Below, one piece after another: positions 17,465 through 27,522 of a stretch of 64,000 bases of DNA. Origin of the DNA: a virus; the IMG/VR virus record IMGVR_UViG_3300042905_002309, positions 105,278 to 169,277 of that record. One strand, written 5' to 3'. Position numbers and translations under genes: made by a program. Within the stretch, counting starts at the first letter, position 1; every line of letters begins with the position of its first letter. The notes below the pieces were generated by a model. It ran no database searches and was not told the DNA's origin. It was given only the letters and a program-made list of their open reading frames with translations.

Positions 17465-20002
17465 ATGGAAAAGGATTTTGGAATATATGTAGGTGTTTGT
17501 GTGCAAAATAATGACCCCGAAATGCGTGGTCGTATTAAGATATATATTCCTCAATTATCACCAAATATTACAAGTTTGAATATAAATGTAGATAAATTCT
17601 TCAATTTTATTGATAAGAATAATCCAGATATTACCTCTGCACTTACAGATTTAAAAGAAATACTTCCTTGGGCTGAATATGCTGGACCAATGTTTGGTGG
17701 CTGTGCTAGTGGTCGTTTTAATGCCTCTAACGGACAAGCTACGACTTCTGATTCAAATGCTTGGGATGGTGACAAGGTTGCTGATGGGGCTAGACCTGCG
17801 AACAATTTTGTAGGTTCAGATACGTATCCTGATGCATTCACACAGACAATGGGACAACAAAACCGTAAAGTAAACGACTATGCCTACCAATACACACCAT
17901 CTAATTATTCAAATTTAGCTAGAGGTGTATTCAGTATTCCTAACGTAGGTTCCCATTTATACACCTTCTTTATTAATGGTGATAGAAATTTCCCTGTTTA
18001 TTTTGCATCAGCATATAGTGAAGAAGATGTTAAACGCATTTTTACTATGGCACAAGATGTTAATAATAATGCAAGTACTGATTATCCTCAATCCTACGAA
18101 AATAGAAAATTAAATCTAAGCGAATCATCCGACTCTAAAACTTTCAGATCAAAAAGCGTATTCAATAGTAATAAACATACAATTGAAATGATCGACACAG
18201 ATTTAAGAGAAATATTGAAATTTACACATTATTCTGGATCATTTAAAGAATTTAATAATTATTCCACAATTGAATTAGCGACTAATAATGATCAAAAAAT
18301 GGTTCTAGGTAATCAATTTTTAACAACACAGAAAAATAAGAGCGAGTTTGTAAAGTATGATAACGAACAAATTATTTTTGGCGATCATTATAAAACTGTT
18401 GGTAATCCTAAACCCGATGTAGTGAATAAGATTTTAACTATTCAGAAAAACATTCACGAATTAAAGATGTTGTTTGACATGCAAAGAACTTCGTATACAA
18501 CAATACCAACTAATTTAGATACTGCAACGATACCACAGAAATTTTTATCAATATATCAACAAAAACTTCCAATGATACATAATGTTGTATGTCCAGTTTG
18601 TAAAGGTTTGCCATATTTAGCTATCTTTCCTGATCCTTTATACAGATTTGCCCCATTTGGATTGACCACGAATCCAGACCCACTAGGATTAAATAACTGG
18701 AAAGAAAACGCAAGATATGGTGGATCGTGTTGGGATCGTACTACAAAACTTACTTTCGATGCAGACGGACATTTAGGATCATCAACCGAAGGTGTTGAAG
18801 GTTCTGGTATGACACTAGAAGATATGTTTGGTAGCGCAGAAGCAATGGCAGCAATTTTTGGTCCCGAAGGAGCTAATTCACAATTTATTCCGGGTTGTAA
18901 CACATACTTTATACCGGGTGTTTCTGATAGTCCATATAATATGTACGGACCACCCTTTACTTGTGAACCCATACCTACACACATTTTAGATGGTTGTTAT
19001 GGGGTATTTGCAGGACAATTTTGTAAATGTTGTAATCCAAAAGGTCAAATGGTTAAGAATCAATCCGCTGCATACGCACTTGGTATAGGATTATCACCAT
19101 CATCCGAAGGTACTACATTCTTACCTGAACCAAAGAAGTTACCAAATGGTGCATTAGATCAATTGATTATAACTACTGCACCAGCATTAACCGAATTGGA
19201 AAATAGTTTAGGTAGAGGTGGAGATGAGATTATACAAATTACATCTAATAAAATTGAAACTATTGGAACAGTAATGAACGATTTGAAATCCATCAGAATT
19301 GACCCTATCGGTAAATTAAAAATTGATGGATGTGTTGTAGCCGCACAAGGTACATATAATAATTTTAAACCTTCTCCACATGTTGAATATGTTGATGTAG
19401 TTGATTTACCAGGTGATTATATTTTAACTGCTATGAATAAATATAAATTACTAGTGGGGTCTAAAGGTGTAAATATTCAAACAACTGGACCAATTGATAT
19501 CTATGGCACAATTGTTAATATCACTGGTGAACAATTAAATATATCATCTGAAAATGAAATTATTGTTGATGGTGGTGAACGTTTAACATTAAGAGCTAGA
19601 AAAATAACATTATTACCAGTTGAACATAATGCTGTTGTAGTTGAAGGGCAATTACACGTAACAAGAAATACTATCATACAAGGTGGACTTATGTGTGAAG
19701 GGGAAGTTGGTTTATTACATGTTACTGCACCTATTGAATGGCAGAAAACTGAAATTGGTGCTTGGAATTTATTTCCTGATTGCGAACCTATTTTATGTAA
19801 GATTAATGGGGAATTTGCTACAGTAATATTACCTACACATTCACATTGGTTCAAAAATATTCCAATAAGATTTAAGCAACATAATGAAGCTGTACGTGAA
19901 GGTATGATTGAATTAGGTATTAATTCTAGAAATAAGACAGCAACTTTATTACCTGCTGAATTAGGAGAAGCATTAACCACCACAGGATGGCAGCTTTCAT
20001 AA
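17465..20002 (+). CDS. Baseplate spike/hub protein (gp5/VgrG-like), 845 aa
   Basis: The N-terminus MEKDFGIYVGVCVQNNDPE then MRGRIKIYIPQL is the OB-fold signature of gp5/VgrG-type spike proteins. The middle carries two cysteine clusters (CPVCKG; CKCCNPKGQM), possibly metal sites. The C-terminal third is a repetitive beta stretch (LLVGSKGVNIQ, GPIDIYGTIVNIT, NISSENEIIVDGGERLTLR) typical of a trimeric beta-helix needle. Unlike T4 gp5 I see no lysozyme domain. It would form the central membrane-piercing tip of the baseplate. Confidence 0.8.
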   Translation: MEKDFGIYVGVCVQNNDPEMRGRIKIYIPQLSPNITSLNINVDKFFNFIDKNNPDITSALTDLKEILPWAEYAGPMFGGCASGRFNASNGQATTSDSNAWDGDKVADGARPANNFVGSDTYPDAFTQTMGQQNRKVNDYAYQYTPSNYSNLARGVFSIPNVGSHLYTFFINGDRNFPVYFASAYSEEDVKRIFTMAQDVNNNASTDYPQSYENRKLNLSESSDSKTFRSKSVFNSNKHTIEMIDTDLREILKFTHYSGSFKEFNNYSTIELATNNDQKMVLGNQFLTTQKNKSEFVKYDNEQIIFGDHYKTVGNPKPDVVNKILTIQKNIHELKMLFDMQRTSYTTIPTNLDTATIPQKFLSIYQQKLPMIHNVVCPVCKGLPYLAIFPDPLYRFAPFGLTTNPDPLGLNNWKENARYGGSCWDRTTKLTFDADGHLGSSTEGVEGSGMTLEDMFGSAEAMAAIFGPEGANSQFIPGCNTYFIPGVSDSPYNMYGPPFTCEPIPTHILDGCYGVFAGQFCKCCNPKGQMVKNQSAAYALGIGLSPSSEGTTFLPEPKKLPNGALDQLIITTAPALTELENSLGRGGDEIIQITSNKIETIGTVMNDLKSIRIDPIGKLKIDGCVVAAQGTYNNFKPSPHVEYVDVVDLPGDYILTAMNKYKLLVGSKGVNIQTTGPIDIYGTIVNITGEQLNISSENEIIVDGGERLTLRARKITLLPVEHNAVVVEGQLHVTRNTIIQGGLMCEGEVGLLHVTAPIEWQKTEIGAWNLFPDCEPILCKINGEFATVILPTHSHWFKNIPIRFKQHNEAVREGMIELGINSRNKTATLLPAELGEALTTTGWQLS

Positions 20003-20004
20003 TT

Positions 20005-20547
20005 ATGAGTACAATTAAGAATAATTTTATACAAAGAAACAACAACAAAAACACTAACAGTTTTTTTGATGCGGGTAAATATATTGACGAAATATTAGCA
20101 AATGATAAATATGCATATATCATACCTAATTCTTCATTGTACAATCTAGCCGTTAAACAGTATAATACTAATATCGAAAATACATTAATTCGACCATCAG
20201 TACCATCTTGGTTTTGTGGTAAGATTAATCCAGCTACAGGAGAATTGATATCGACTTTAACGGACGAAGAACTTAGAGTTATTGGTGGGGTAAGTCCAAC
20301 TAATGCAAATACCCAACCACCTTTATCTTCCCTTATAAATTTATGGCCTGTTGATGAATGTTTAAGTACTGGATTACCCGGTTCTACTGGATATAGCACA
20401 TGTGAATCTGTGGATGAAATAATAGATTCTACTACTGACTACAATAGTTCAGTAGATTCCTATCCACACGAACCAATTTTTATTAAAGGTGATAAACGAC
20501 ATTTCGATGATGTAGTAGGTGATATCATCAGTGGAAATTGGTGGTAA
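20005..20547 (+). CDS. Unknown structural-region protein, 180 aa
   Basis: ATG 20005 is used here. An in-frame ATG at 19987 overlapping the spike gene is an alternative, and neither has a clear ribosome site. Rich in Asn, Ser and Thr, ending HFDDVVGDIISGNWW. Cotranscribed with the spike gene, so probably a baseplate accessory protein (inference). Confidence 0.6.
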   Translation: MSTIKNNFIQRNNNKNTNSFFDAGKYIDEILANDKYAYIIPNSSLYNLAVKQYNTNIENTLIRPSVPSWFCGKINPATGELISTLTDEELRVIGGVSPTNANTQPPLSSLINLWPVDECLSTGLPGSTGYSTCESVDEIIDSTTDYNSSVDSYPHEPIFIKGDKRHFDDVVGDIISGNWW

Positions 20548-20555
20548 GGAGAAAT

Positions 20556-21839
20556 ATGAGTACAGAAAAAGTAACACCAGTTGAACCAACCGAAGTAATA
20601 ACAACACCAGCAAAACCAGTTAATGCGACTGATAGACTTGGTTGTTTAAAAACTCTAGCAGGATTAAATCAAAGTAAAACTGTTACATTTAAAGAACGTG
20701 CAGTAATGTTACGAGATTTAGCAATTAAAAATGCTCAAGTTTATATCAAAGCTTTTGTTGAACAAGTAACTGCACCGATCAACGCAATTATAGATCAATT
20801 AGCTGCAAGTTGGGATCAAGCCAAAGCTTTATATCAAGGTAGAAATGAATTAGCTCAACAATTACAAAGAGATGCATTAGAAAAATTACCAGCCATCCCA
20901 CCAATGGCAAGTGGTGCTGCATCATGTTTAATCAACGGTACAATACCTTTATCTACTGATGTGATAAATCCTGTACAAGACCCTACTAAACCTGTTAATG
21001 TTGTCACTACAAGCATTGTAGGTACTATAGAAAGCACTCCACCTAGCAATAATCCAGCTAATATTGGTATATTATCATCTGCTGATTTAATTAAAAAACA
21101 ACAAGATAGTGATAGTAAATTATTAAAAAGTGAAAAAGCTACGGTTATCTTGAGTAGAATGACGGATTCGCTTAGTGGCTCTCCTAGTGATATGAGAGAT
21201 ACAATTGAATCTGTTAGCGGCAAACATCCTGATCTCGATAGTATTATAGCATTACATCCATTAGGACAACCATATTCAGAATATGCATCTTCTACCATTA
21301 CGTCATATACACCTGATAAACCATCTTTACCTTTAGGACAATGGAAACAGATAACTACACTATTAGGAGAAAAGGCAGCAAAACCAGAAGCTATTAAACG
21401 TAGTATGAGATTTAAATTACCACCAAAAATTTTAGTAGAAATTGACTATGCTTATGATAAAACAAACGAACAGTTATTGAGTAATTTACCTAACGAATTT
21501 CAAAAGGGTTCATCACGTATAACTGGTGGTGTAAATGTTAAAGGTGGTACAAAGGCATCAGGATTTCATTTACTAGGTGATAAATCTTACTTAGAAAATC
21601 ATATACAAAATCCACTATTTCTAACACCATATTTAACTAGTGTATTGGCTGCTATGGGACCAAAAATTTATTTGAATAGAGTATTAACTCCATCCACAGA
21701 TAATATTACAGTCTCAAAAAACCCATATCAAGATAATGTCGAATTATATCCATGTACTTTAGATGCTAGAGGTAATATTATTAGAGAACCTATTAAAACG
21801 GTTAATGAATCTAGTATTAAACCTGTAGTAACAAATTAA
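20556..21839 (+). CDS. Unknown baseplate-region protein, 427 aa
   Basis: ATG 20556 with AAGGAGAAAT upstream. Pro/Thr-rich N-terminal segment, a helical stretch (RDLAIKNAQVYIKAFVEQV) and a Ser-rich centre. The C-terminal domain contains GVNVKGGTKASGFHLLGDKS. No known family. It ends convergent with the hub-like gene, the two stops sharing the bases TTAA. Confidence 0.65.
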   Translation: MSTEKVTPVEPTEVITTPAKPVNATDRLGCLKTLAGLNQSKTVTFKERAVMLRDLAIKNAQVYIKAFVEQVTAPINAIIDQLAASWDQAKALYQGRNELAQQLQRDALEKLPAIPPMASGAASCLINGTIPLSTDVINPVQDPTKPVNVVTTSIVGTIESTPPSNNPANIGILSSADLIKKQQDSDSKLLKSEKATVILSRMTDSLSGSPSDMRDTIESVSGKHPDLDSIIALHPLGQPYSEYASSTITSYTPDKPSLPLGQWKQITTLLGEKAAKPEAIKRSMRFKLPPKILVEIDYAYDKTNEQLLSNLPNEFQKGSSRITGGVNVKGGTKASGFHLLGDKSYLENHIQNPLFLTPYLTSVLAAMGPKIYLNRVLTPSTDNITVSKNPYQDNVELYPCTLDARGNIIREPIKTVNESSIKPVVTN

Positions 21840-23383
21840 GCAACTGTTTTATCGATCTTCAAATCGTCATAACTGTGTAACTTAACTGCATAAACTTCGT
21901 TAACATATGAACCATCACCACGGAAGATGTGTTTTACATTTGTTGTAAACCATTGTCCTAAAAGCTTGTAATCCATTTTATTATCACTGAAAGACATACG
22001 ATCAATACCAATAAAACGTCCTGTTTGTCTAATAGGAAGACCTACAGCCTGAAAGCGCATACACTGGTTAAGGAATAAAGCCCAATGTAACATATCACCA
22101 ACACCATGACGGATAATAGCATCTTTATCACTTCGTGGGGAATATACAGGTCGGATTGTGCTGTTATCGGTCTTATTCTTATTAATGGTAATCAATGGGT
22201 ATAAACCTTTAACTAACAAGTTTTTATCGATATACATTGTCTTTACCTTATCAACTATTTTGGTAGGATTACTATCAGCTAAATTAATTGAGAACGTTTT
22301 ATTCTTAAAGTCATAACTATGTACAGGAGTAGAAACCATAAGACTTGTATTGATATCAGTAGACATATCAACAAATTGGTAAGCCTTAATAAGACCTGAA
22401 TGGAAATCTTTATCAGTCTGATATTCTTGTGATTTAGGTGCTTTTAATACTGATGTAGAGGGTTCACCAACAAGTTCTTCAAGATACATATGTTCTAGCT
22501 GATATTCTTTAGGAATATTCGGACTATTACCAGCACGTTTAAAAAATTCATTTATAGGTATAAAAGAAAATTCACCTGTATCACGTTCTTTATTAAAAAT
22601 ACAAATATCACGTTCATTTAATGGTGCTATTGTAGTGGATTTTTTACTCATATGATGTTGTAACAAATATTGAATATTCTGCCATATATTTTTATCACTA
22701 TAAGTCGAATAAAATAATTCAGTAGAACCTTCATCAAAATTAGATGAAATAGGAAATCCATGATCAGTTAAAATTGATTTAATTGCAATACCTGTTGGCA
22801 TTTTACGCTCATCATCTGATGCTTGTGCTGGATCATATGCATCACCCAATTTACGATATGTAGGATTTAGTGTAGATTTAGCTGTAGACCACTGTATTTT
22901 ATTATCAAGCATTTTTTGATAATCTGCATCCCAAAAATAAAACTTCTTTTTCTTTCCACCTACATCAGCAGAAGTTAAATCTTCTTTATCATAGATTACA
23001 CAGTGATGTGTCATTACCCATTGTTTCTTAGGTAATTTACCGTCAGGGTCTACAAGATTTATAGTTATATCAAGATAATCTCTACCATCATTTCTAAAAA
23101 CATAAGGTTTATTAGTTTCAGCATTAAGTTTAAGTTTGGCATCTGGAACTGAATTTGTTAAAGCAGTATTTGATTCCATAACTCGTTCAATTACTTCATG
23201 CGGATTTTGATAGATAAAAAAACCACGAATAGGCCAAAAGTGTAAATCATCTTCAATTTCGAGATGATCGATTGCGGCTATATTTAGATACCAAGTTTCA
23301 CCAGAGGGATTGAATATTTTCAAATCAACCATATAATGTTTACTATTATATTGTTTATAAATTTTACTATTATCTGTAGACAT
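21836..23383 (-). CDS. Baseplate hub protein candidate (gp27-like), 515 aa
   Basis: Starts at 23383. Beta-rich beginning (MVDLKIFNPSGETWYLNIA). The middle, with NIWQNIQYLLQHHM then ERDICIFNKERDTGEFSFIP, resembles the tail-tube-like hub fold of gp27-type proteins in which a labelled 'wide' loop precedes an FxxINxFF segment. Gene order (next to gp53-like and tube-cap-like genes) supports a baseplate hub. The family call is by pattern and context, so moderate. Confidence 0.5.
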   Translation of the reverse strand: MSTDNSKIYKQYNSKHYMVDLKIFNPSGETWYLNIAAIDHLEIEDDLHFWPIRGFFIYQNPHEVIERVMESNTALTNSVPDAKLKLNAETNKPYVFRNDGRDYLDITINLVDPDGKLPKKQWVMTHHCVIYDKEDLTSADVGGKKKKFYFWDADYQKMLDNKIQWSTAKSTLNPTYRKLGDAYDPAQASDDERKMPTGIAIKSILTDHGFPISSNFDEGSTELFYSTYSDKNIWQNIQYLLQHHMSKKSTTIAPLNERDICIFNKERDTGEFSFIPINEFFKRAGNSPNIPKEYQLEHMYLEELVGEPSTSVLKAPKSQEYQTDKDFHSGLIKAYQFVDMSTDINTSLMVSTPVHSYDFKNKTFSINLADSNPTKIVDKVKTMYIDKNLLVKGLYPLITINKNKTDNSTIRPVYSPRSDKDAIIRHGVGDMLHWALFLNQCMRFQAVGLPIRQTGRFIGIDRMSFSDNKMDYKLLGQWFTTNVKHIFRGDGSYVNEVYAVKLHSYDDLKIDKTVA

Positions 23384-23384
23384 T

Positions 23385-23735
23385 CTATACCTCAGTCAAT
23401 CTGGCTAATATACTTTTAACTGTATCAATACGTATGATTTTTAAAATGGTTCCACCTTCGGGTTGTTTGGTAGGATTATCTATTTGATTTGCTGCACACA
23501 CAATCCACCACAATTTAACATTTTTATAGGCTTTATATGCGATATTTGGATAAGTTTCATCTGGCAATGTCTGATAATAATCGAATACATCAGGGTCTAA
23601 TTCATTAGGAAAATCTACTTTCTTTAATAAATTGTAGTAATAAAAGTTATTTTCATCTGTATAAATGTTGAAAATATTCTCGTAATTTTCAGATGTTATC
23701 TGATCAGCTTTAGTTGTTATATCAGTTATTTTCAT
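23385..23735 (-). CDS. 53: Baseplate wedge protein (T4 gp53-like)
   Basis: 116 aa. The C-terminal two-thirds matches the LysM-like body of T4 gp53: DETYPNIAYKAYKNVKLWW, then IVCAANQIDNP, then GGTILKIIRIDTVKSILARL. gp53 clamps wedges together around the hub. Shorter than T4 gp53 (196 aa). Its start overlaps the upstream stop by 4 bp. Confidence 0.8.
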   Translation of the reverse strand: MKITDITTKADQITSENYENIFNIYTDENNFYYYNLLKKVDFPNELDPDVFDYYQTLPDETYPNIAYKAYKNVKLWWIVCAANQIDNPTKQPEGGTILKIIRIDTVKSILARLTEV

Positions 23736-24673
23736 TCTGTTTTAATTCCCAACATAGTCTTTACCTCAAATGTAGCAGCTTGACCCGCATGACCAACTTC
23801 TGCTAATGTTGACGCTACTCTGTTACTAGAATCAATTGCCATAATACGTCTATTGTTTACTGCCGCATCTAATAATTGTCTAGATTCTACTATCAATTCA
23901 GTTATAGTTATAGCAAATTTATAAGCATCTGGAACAATTTTACCCACACCATCAAGACTTATTTGATTCATCTGACCAACATTACTAACTACCATATTAG
24001 ATATTACCGCTGCTGGTGAATATCTAATACCGGGTATTTTAACTGTAAATAACGCTGGTGGTGAAATCATAGTTGCAGTTTGTTGATCATGTAATGCAGA
24101 CATTAAAAGTCTATTTCTTAATACCATATTAGCTTTAATTTGTTTATTGTCATTAGCAGTACCACCAATTGTGTTAAATAAATGAAAATTAAATGTGTAT
24201 GTAGCAGGGGCCGAACCTTGCCAGATTCTCTGTTGATTAATATTTGAACCGGGTGCCTTTTGCATCGCCTTTTGTACATTTTGTATAGTTGTTGCTATAG
24301 TACCAGCAATTTCACCTTCCAATAATCCCTTTGATACATCCCATGTCTGTGATACATTATGATCATATTCTTCAAAATAAGGAAATATAAATCGTGCTTT
24401 AGTTTCTTTTGCAGAATACAATCCCTGATAAGGATTATCGGACTCTGATAATGTTTTAGATTTAGCTGCTTGTGTATACCAATAATTCAAACTTGCATAT
24501 AACGTTGATACATCTTGTTCAAATTCAATTAATTCAATAACGGGTACATTGATTCTTTGTTTTGAAGGTGTTATAGTCCAAGGATAATCTTCTACAATAT
24601 TGTAATTAGTGTTACCACCACTCGCACTATTCCAATTTTTACCATCTAAATTTATTAGTTGTATAGTTGACAT
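23732..24673 (-). CDS. Baseplate-tail tube junction protein (gp48/gp54-like)
   Basis: 313 aa. Features of the T4 tube initiators: ARFIFPYFEEYDHN, YTFNFHLFNT, and PPALFTVKIPGIRYSPAAVISNMVV followed by FAITITELIVESRQ. These proteins cap the baseplate hub and start polymerisation of the tail tube. Lies between gp53-like and tape-measure genes, the expected neighbourhood. Whether it is gp48 or gp54 cannot be told; only one is seen here. Confidence 0.7.
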   Translation of the reverse strand: MSTIQLINLDGKNWNSASGGNTNYNIVEDYPWTITPSKQRINVPVIELIEFEQDVSTLYASLNYWYTQAAKSKTLSESDNPYQGLYSAKETKARFIFPYFEEYDHNVSQTWDVSKGLLEGEIAGTIATTIQNVQKAMQKAPGSNINQQRIWQGSAPATYTFNFHLFNTIGGTANDNKQIKANMVLRNRLLMSALHDQQTATMISPPALFTVKIPGIRYSPAAVISNMVVSNVGQMNQISLDGVGKIVPDAYKFAITITELIVESRQLLDAAVNNRRIMAIDSSNRVASTLAEVGHAGQAATFEVKTMLGIKTE

Positions 24674-24674
24674 A

Positions 24675-27272
24675 TTATCCTCTTAAACTGTTCTGTAAAA
24701 TCTTATTACGATAATCAAAAATTTCATCTCTTGAATGTGTTACATCTGGTTGTGCAGGTGAAGGTGCAGGTGCAGGAATTAAATTAGGCAACATTTTCAA
24801 TTGATCTCCATTCACATTAAGAAGATTATTGAAAATTTCCGTGTGACTCTTTATTATAGCATTCTGTTCTGTCATACTAGTATTTAAAGCTTTTAATCCC
24901 TTTTCAATGTTTTCGAAGGTTTTACCTAATGCATCATCTTTCTTAGCATAAGTATCACCAGAAGTACGTTTGTATAATTTATCATCTTTAGCTGACTGAT
25001 AAGTAACCGTCTTTGCCATATAATCATGTGCTACAAACTTAGTTGGAACTGGTGCAGTAGCACGTTCAGATTCTCTTTGTTGTTTAACCACTCTAATAGC
25101 ATCTGTATATTTCTCTTCAATTTTCTTTTTATCTTCTGGTGATTCTGCACGAGCGTATTCAGCCTTATATCTTCTTACACGAGCTTCATCATCCATTGCA
25201 GCAATTCTATATTTCTCATGAATGGCTTCTTGTTGTTCAGGAGTTTTACCCTGTAATTCAGCCGTTTTAGATGTCATTAATGATTTAGACGTTTTACCCT
25301 TACTTTGAGTCGCTTCATTAGGGAATAATTCTTCATCCTTTTTGGTAGCATCTAATCCCATCATAGCAAACGCAAATTGAACCCACTTTGGTTGTTTTCT
25401 TAACCAACCAACCATCATCTTTTTAATTGGTGATTCACCTTTAGCATAAGCCTTTTGAGCACCTGAATCTATTATTTCATCTAAAAATCCTAACCCACCT
25501 AACATTCCACCACCTAAAGCTAATCCTATTTTGGCTAAACCCAACTCCCACTGACCACTAAATAAAGCACCAAACCCCTCACTAAGAATAATTAAATTAC
25601 CAAGTATAGGTATATTTTTAGCCTTCTTCAAAAAGACATCTTTCCACCATTTATTCATTGAATCATTCTTGCGATTCTGCATACCACCAGCCTTAATATC
25701 TGCTCCAATATTCAACATATCAAGCATTATACTTATACCCATAGCAGCAGGGGTCATATTCCATCCGGGTATCATCATATTAATACCATTGACTAAATCT
25801 ATTAAACCACCAACCCAATCTTGATTAGCAAATCTTTTAAACATGGAATAAAAAGATATTCCTGATGAAACAAAAGGTATTCTCTTTAACAAACTCTTAC
25901 CAAGGGTGCTCCATATACCCTTTCCACCAATTCCAACAGCAAATTTCCAAACACTTTGAACAGTTTGTGTTGAAAGCACTTTACCAAAAATCGTACCCTT
26001 CTCAACAATCTTTAATAATATATCTTGTACAAAGGTACTCAACATATTTGTAAATCCTGTAAAGAATTTAGTTATTCCTGTGAATTTACTAAAACCACTT
26101 AAAACAGATTTACCGAAATCAGCAATATGTCCAAAGATACCTTTTGTTGCAACCATTACACGTTCACCAACACTTACAAATTCCTTTTGAGCCATTATAC
26201 TATAACCCTTTAAAAAAACGTTAAGTTTAAGACTTGCTGCATTTATCCCAAATTTTACAATACCAACGATACCTTTACCCATAGCAGGGAATACTGATGG
26301 ATGTAATAATCCAGCTATAATAATATCATCAAAAAGCTTTTTAATAGGAAAGAAATTTGGACTGTTTATGATATCACCAATTTTCTTACGATGAATCCAC
26401 GCCATTATACCACCAGCCACCAAACTAAGAGTAGCAATAGAACCAGCAACCAATATACCCTTTACAAGTTTCCACGCCATACCCAATATAGTATCATCCA
26501 CACCAGCAGGTAATACAGCATCTTTAGTTTTATTTACCTTATCCTTATGAGTTTTTTCATCCCACTTAGTTAATTCATCCAACGATTTCCTTGAAAATCC
26601 AGCAATCTTAACTTCTTGTAAATCTTCAAAAACAGTATCCTTTTTCTTTATTTCTTTATTGGACACCATTTCATGATATTTCTTAAACCAAACTGGTTCA
26701 CCTTTATTCTTCATTTCATCAGGTGTGTTCTTTAAGGATAATTTAGGACGTTCCTTTGTTTCTACCGTTGTAAATTTAGCCTCTGGATTTAAATTGGCTT
26801 CTTTAATATTCCCTTTACCCTCATCAAATGTAGCCATAGGCTTCTTAGAAGCTTTAAAATCTAAGAAAGAAAGATTCCAATCTTTGAACTTCTTAGTAAT
26901 CTTCTCAAAATTCTTCGTTAAGTCATTAGATAAATTCTCAAGTTTAGTCGTACTGGCAGAGGTAACAATACTCTTATTGTCAATCTTCAAATCCTTGAAA
27001 AGCTTCTTAATCTCTTTATCAACAGTCTCCTTGATGTTTACAGGTTCTGATTTGACTTGAAAAGCATCTTTAAGTTTCTGTTCGTAGTCTGTAGATATGT
27101 CAGAAGAAGAAACACCTTTGAATACATCAGAGATTTTAGATGCAAGTTCCTGTACTAAGGCAGGATTTTGATAAAACATCTCAGAAATGTAATTAGAGAT
27201 GTCTAATTGCCCATCACCAGTTAAAGTGATGTCAGGAGTGTCAAAAGTTAGATTAATTGTACCAGTACTCAT
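24675..27272 (-). CDS. Tape measure protein (gp29-like), 865 aa
   Basis: Largest minus-strand gene of the tail cluster. Long helical, lysine-rich stretches. Hydrophobic segments near residues 269-291 (GILVAGSIATLSLVAGGIMA) and 505-630 (GLALGGGMLGGLGFL), typical of tape measures that meet the host membrane. It sits directly downstream of the frameshifting tail chaperone gene, the classic position. Length sets tail length; T4 gp29 has 590 aa, so a longer tail is expected. TATAAATA lies at 27278-27285, 5 bp before the ATG. Confidence 0.8.
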   Translation of the reverse strand: MSTGTINLTFDTPDITLTGDGQLDISNYISEMFYQNPALVQELASKISDVFKGVSSSDISTDYEQKLKDAFQVKSEPVNIKETVDKEIKKLFKDLKIDNKSIVTSASTTKLENLSNDLTKNFEKITKKFKDWNLSFLDFKASKKPMATFDEGKGNIKEANLNPEAKFTTVETKERPKLSLKNTPDEMKNKGEPVWFKKYHEMVSNKEIKKKDTVFEDLQEVKIAGFSRKSLDELTKWDEKTHKDKVNKTKDAVLPAGVDDTILGMAWKLVKGILVAGSIATLSLVAGGIMAWIHRKKIGDIINSPNFFPIKKLFDDIIIAGLLHPSVFPAMGKGIVGIVKFGINAASLKLNVFLKGYSIMAQKEFVSVGERVMVATKGIFGHIADFGKSVLSGFSKFTGITKFFTGFTNMLSTFVQDILLKIVEKGTIFGKVLSTQTVQSVWKFAVGIGGKGIWSTLGKSLLKRIPFVSSGISFYSMFKRFANQDWVGGLIDLVNGINMMIPGWNMTPAAMGISIMLDMLNIGADIKAGGMQNRKNDSMNKWWKDVFLKKAKNIPILGNLIILSEGFGALFSGQWELGLAKIGLALGGGMLGGLGFLDEIIDSGAQKAYAKGESPIKKMMVGWLRKQPKWVQFAFAMMGLDATKKDEELFPNEATQSKGKTSKSLMTSKTAELQGKTPEQQEAIHEKYRIAAMDDEARVRRYKAEYARAESPEDKKKIEEKYTDAIRVVKQQRESERATAPVPTKFVAHDYMAKTVTYQSAKDDKLYKRTSGDTYAKKDDALGKTFENIEKGLKALNTSMTEQNAIIKSHTEIFNNLLNVNGDQLKMLPNLIPAPAPSPAQPDVTHSRDEIFDYRNKILQNSLRG

Positions 27273-27300
27273 GTAATTATTTATAATAAAAGGTATTTTT

Positions 27301-27522
27301 CTACTGGATTCTTATTGGTGAACCTATAGTTTGCGCTGGTTTACCTTCTGGTGGATTCTCTCGACTCTGTTCATCATCGTACATAGAAAGAAATACCTCA
27401 CGTTCAGCAGGGGGTAAATTCTCTATGTATTGTGAATCAAAACCCACTTTATGCGTTAATACATAAATGTCTTGAAACACCTGAGATAAATTCGAATTAA
27501 ACAGTGTTTTTAAGAGAGTGTA
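27301..27522 (-). CDS. -1 frame extension of the tail chaperone (gp51-like/T-like part)
   Basis: A 73-codon open stretch in the -1 frame, running from the slippery site to TAG at 27301-27303. It has no ATG, GTG or TTG near its beginning, so it is best expressed by frameshifting as the tail of the upstream protein. It reads VFQDIYVLTHKVGFDSQYI then ENLPPAEREVFLSMYDDEQS. This pattern of aromatic helix plus LP..ER is what the second halves of tail chaperones and small gp51-like proteins look like. Predicted fusion product about 362 aa. Confidence 0.75.
   Translation of the reverse strand, partial: YTLLKTLFNSNLSQVFQDIYVLTHKVGFDSQYIENLPPAEREVFLSMYDDEQSRENPPEGKPAQTIGSPIRIQ

Noticed and set aside
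17465-20002. Lysozyme domain in the spike protein, as in T4 gp5
   Set aside because: No E..T..G-type lysozyme motif seen between the OB and beta-helix parts; the cysteine clusters occupy the middle instead.
19501-20399. Minus-strand ORFs of 177 and 157 codons opposite the spike gene
   Set aside because: They overlap clear plus-strand genes end to end and lack motifs and ribosome sites.
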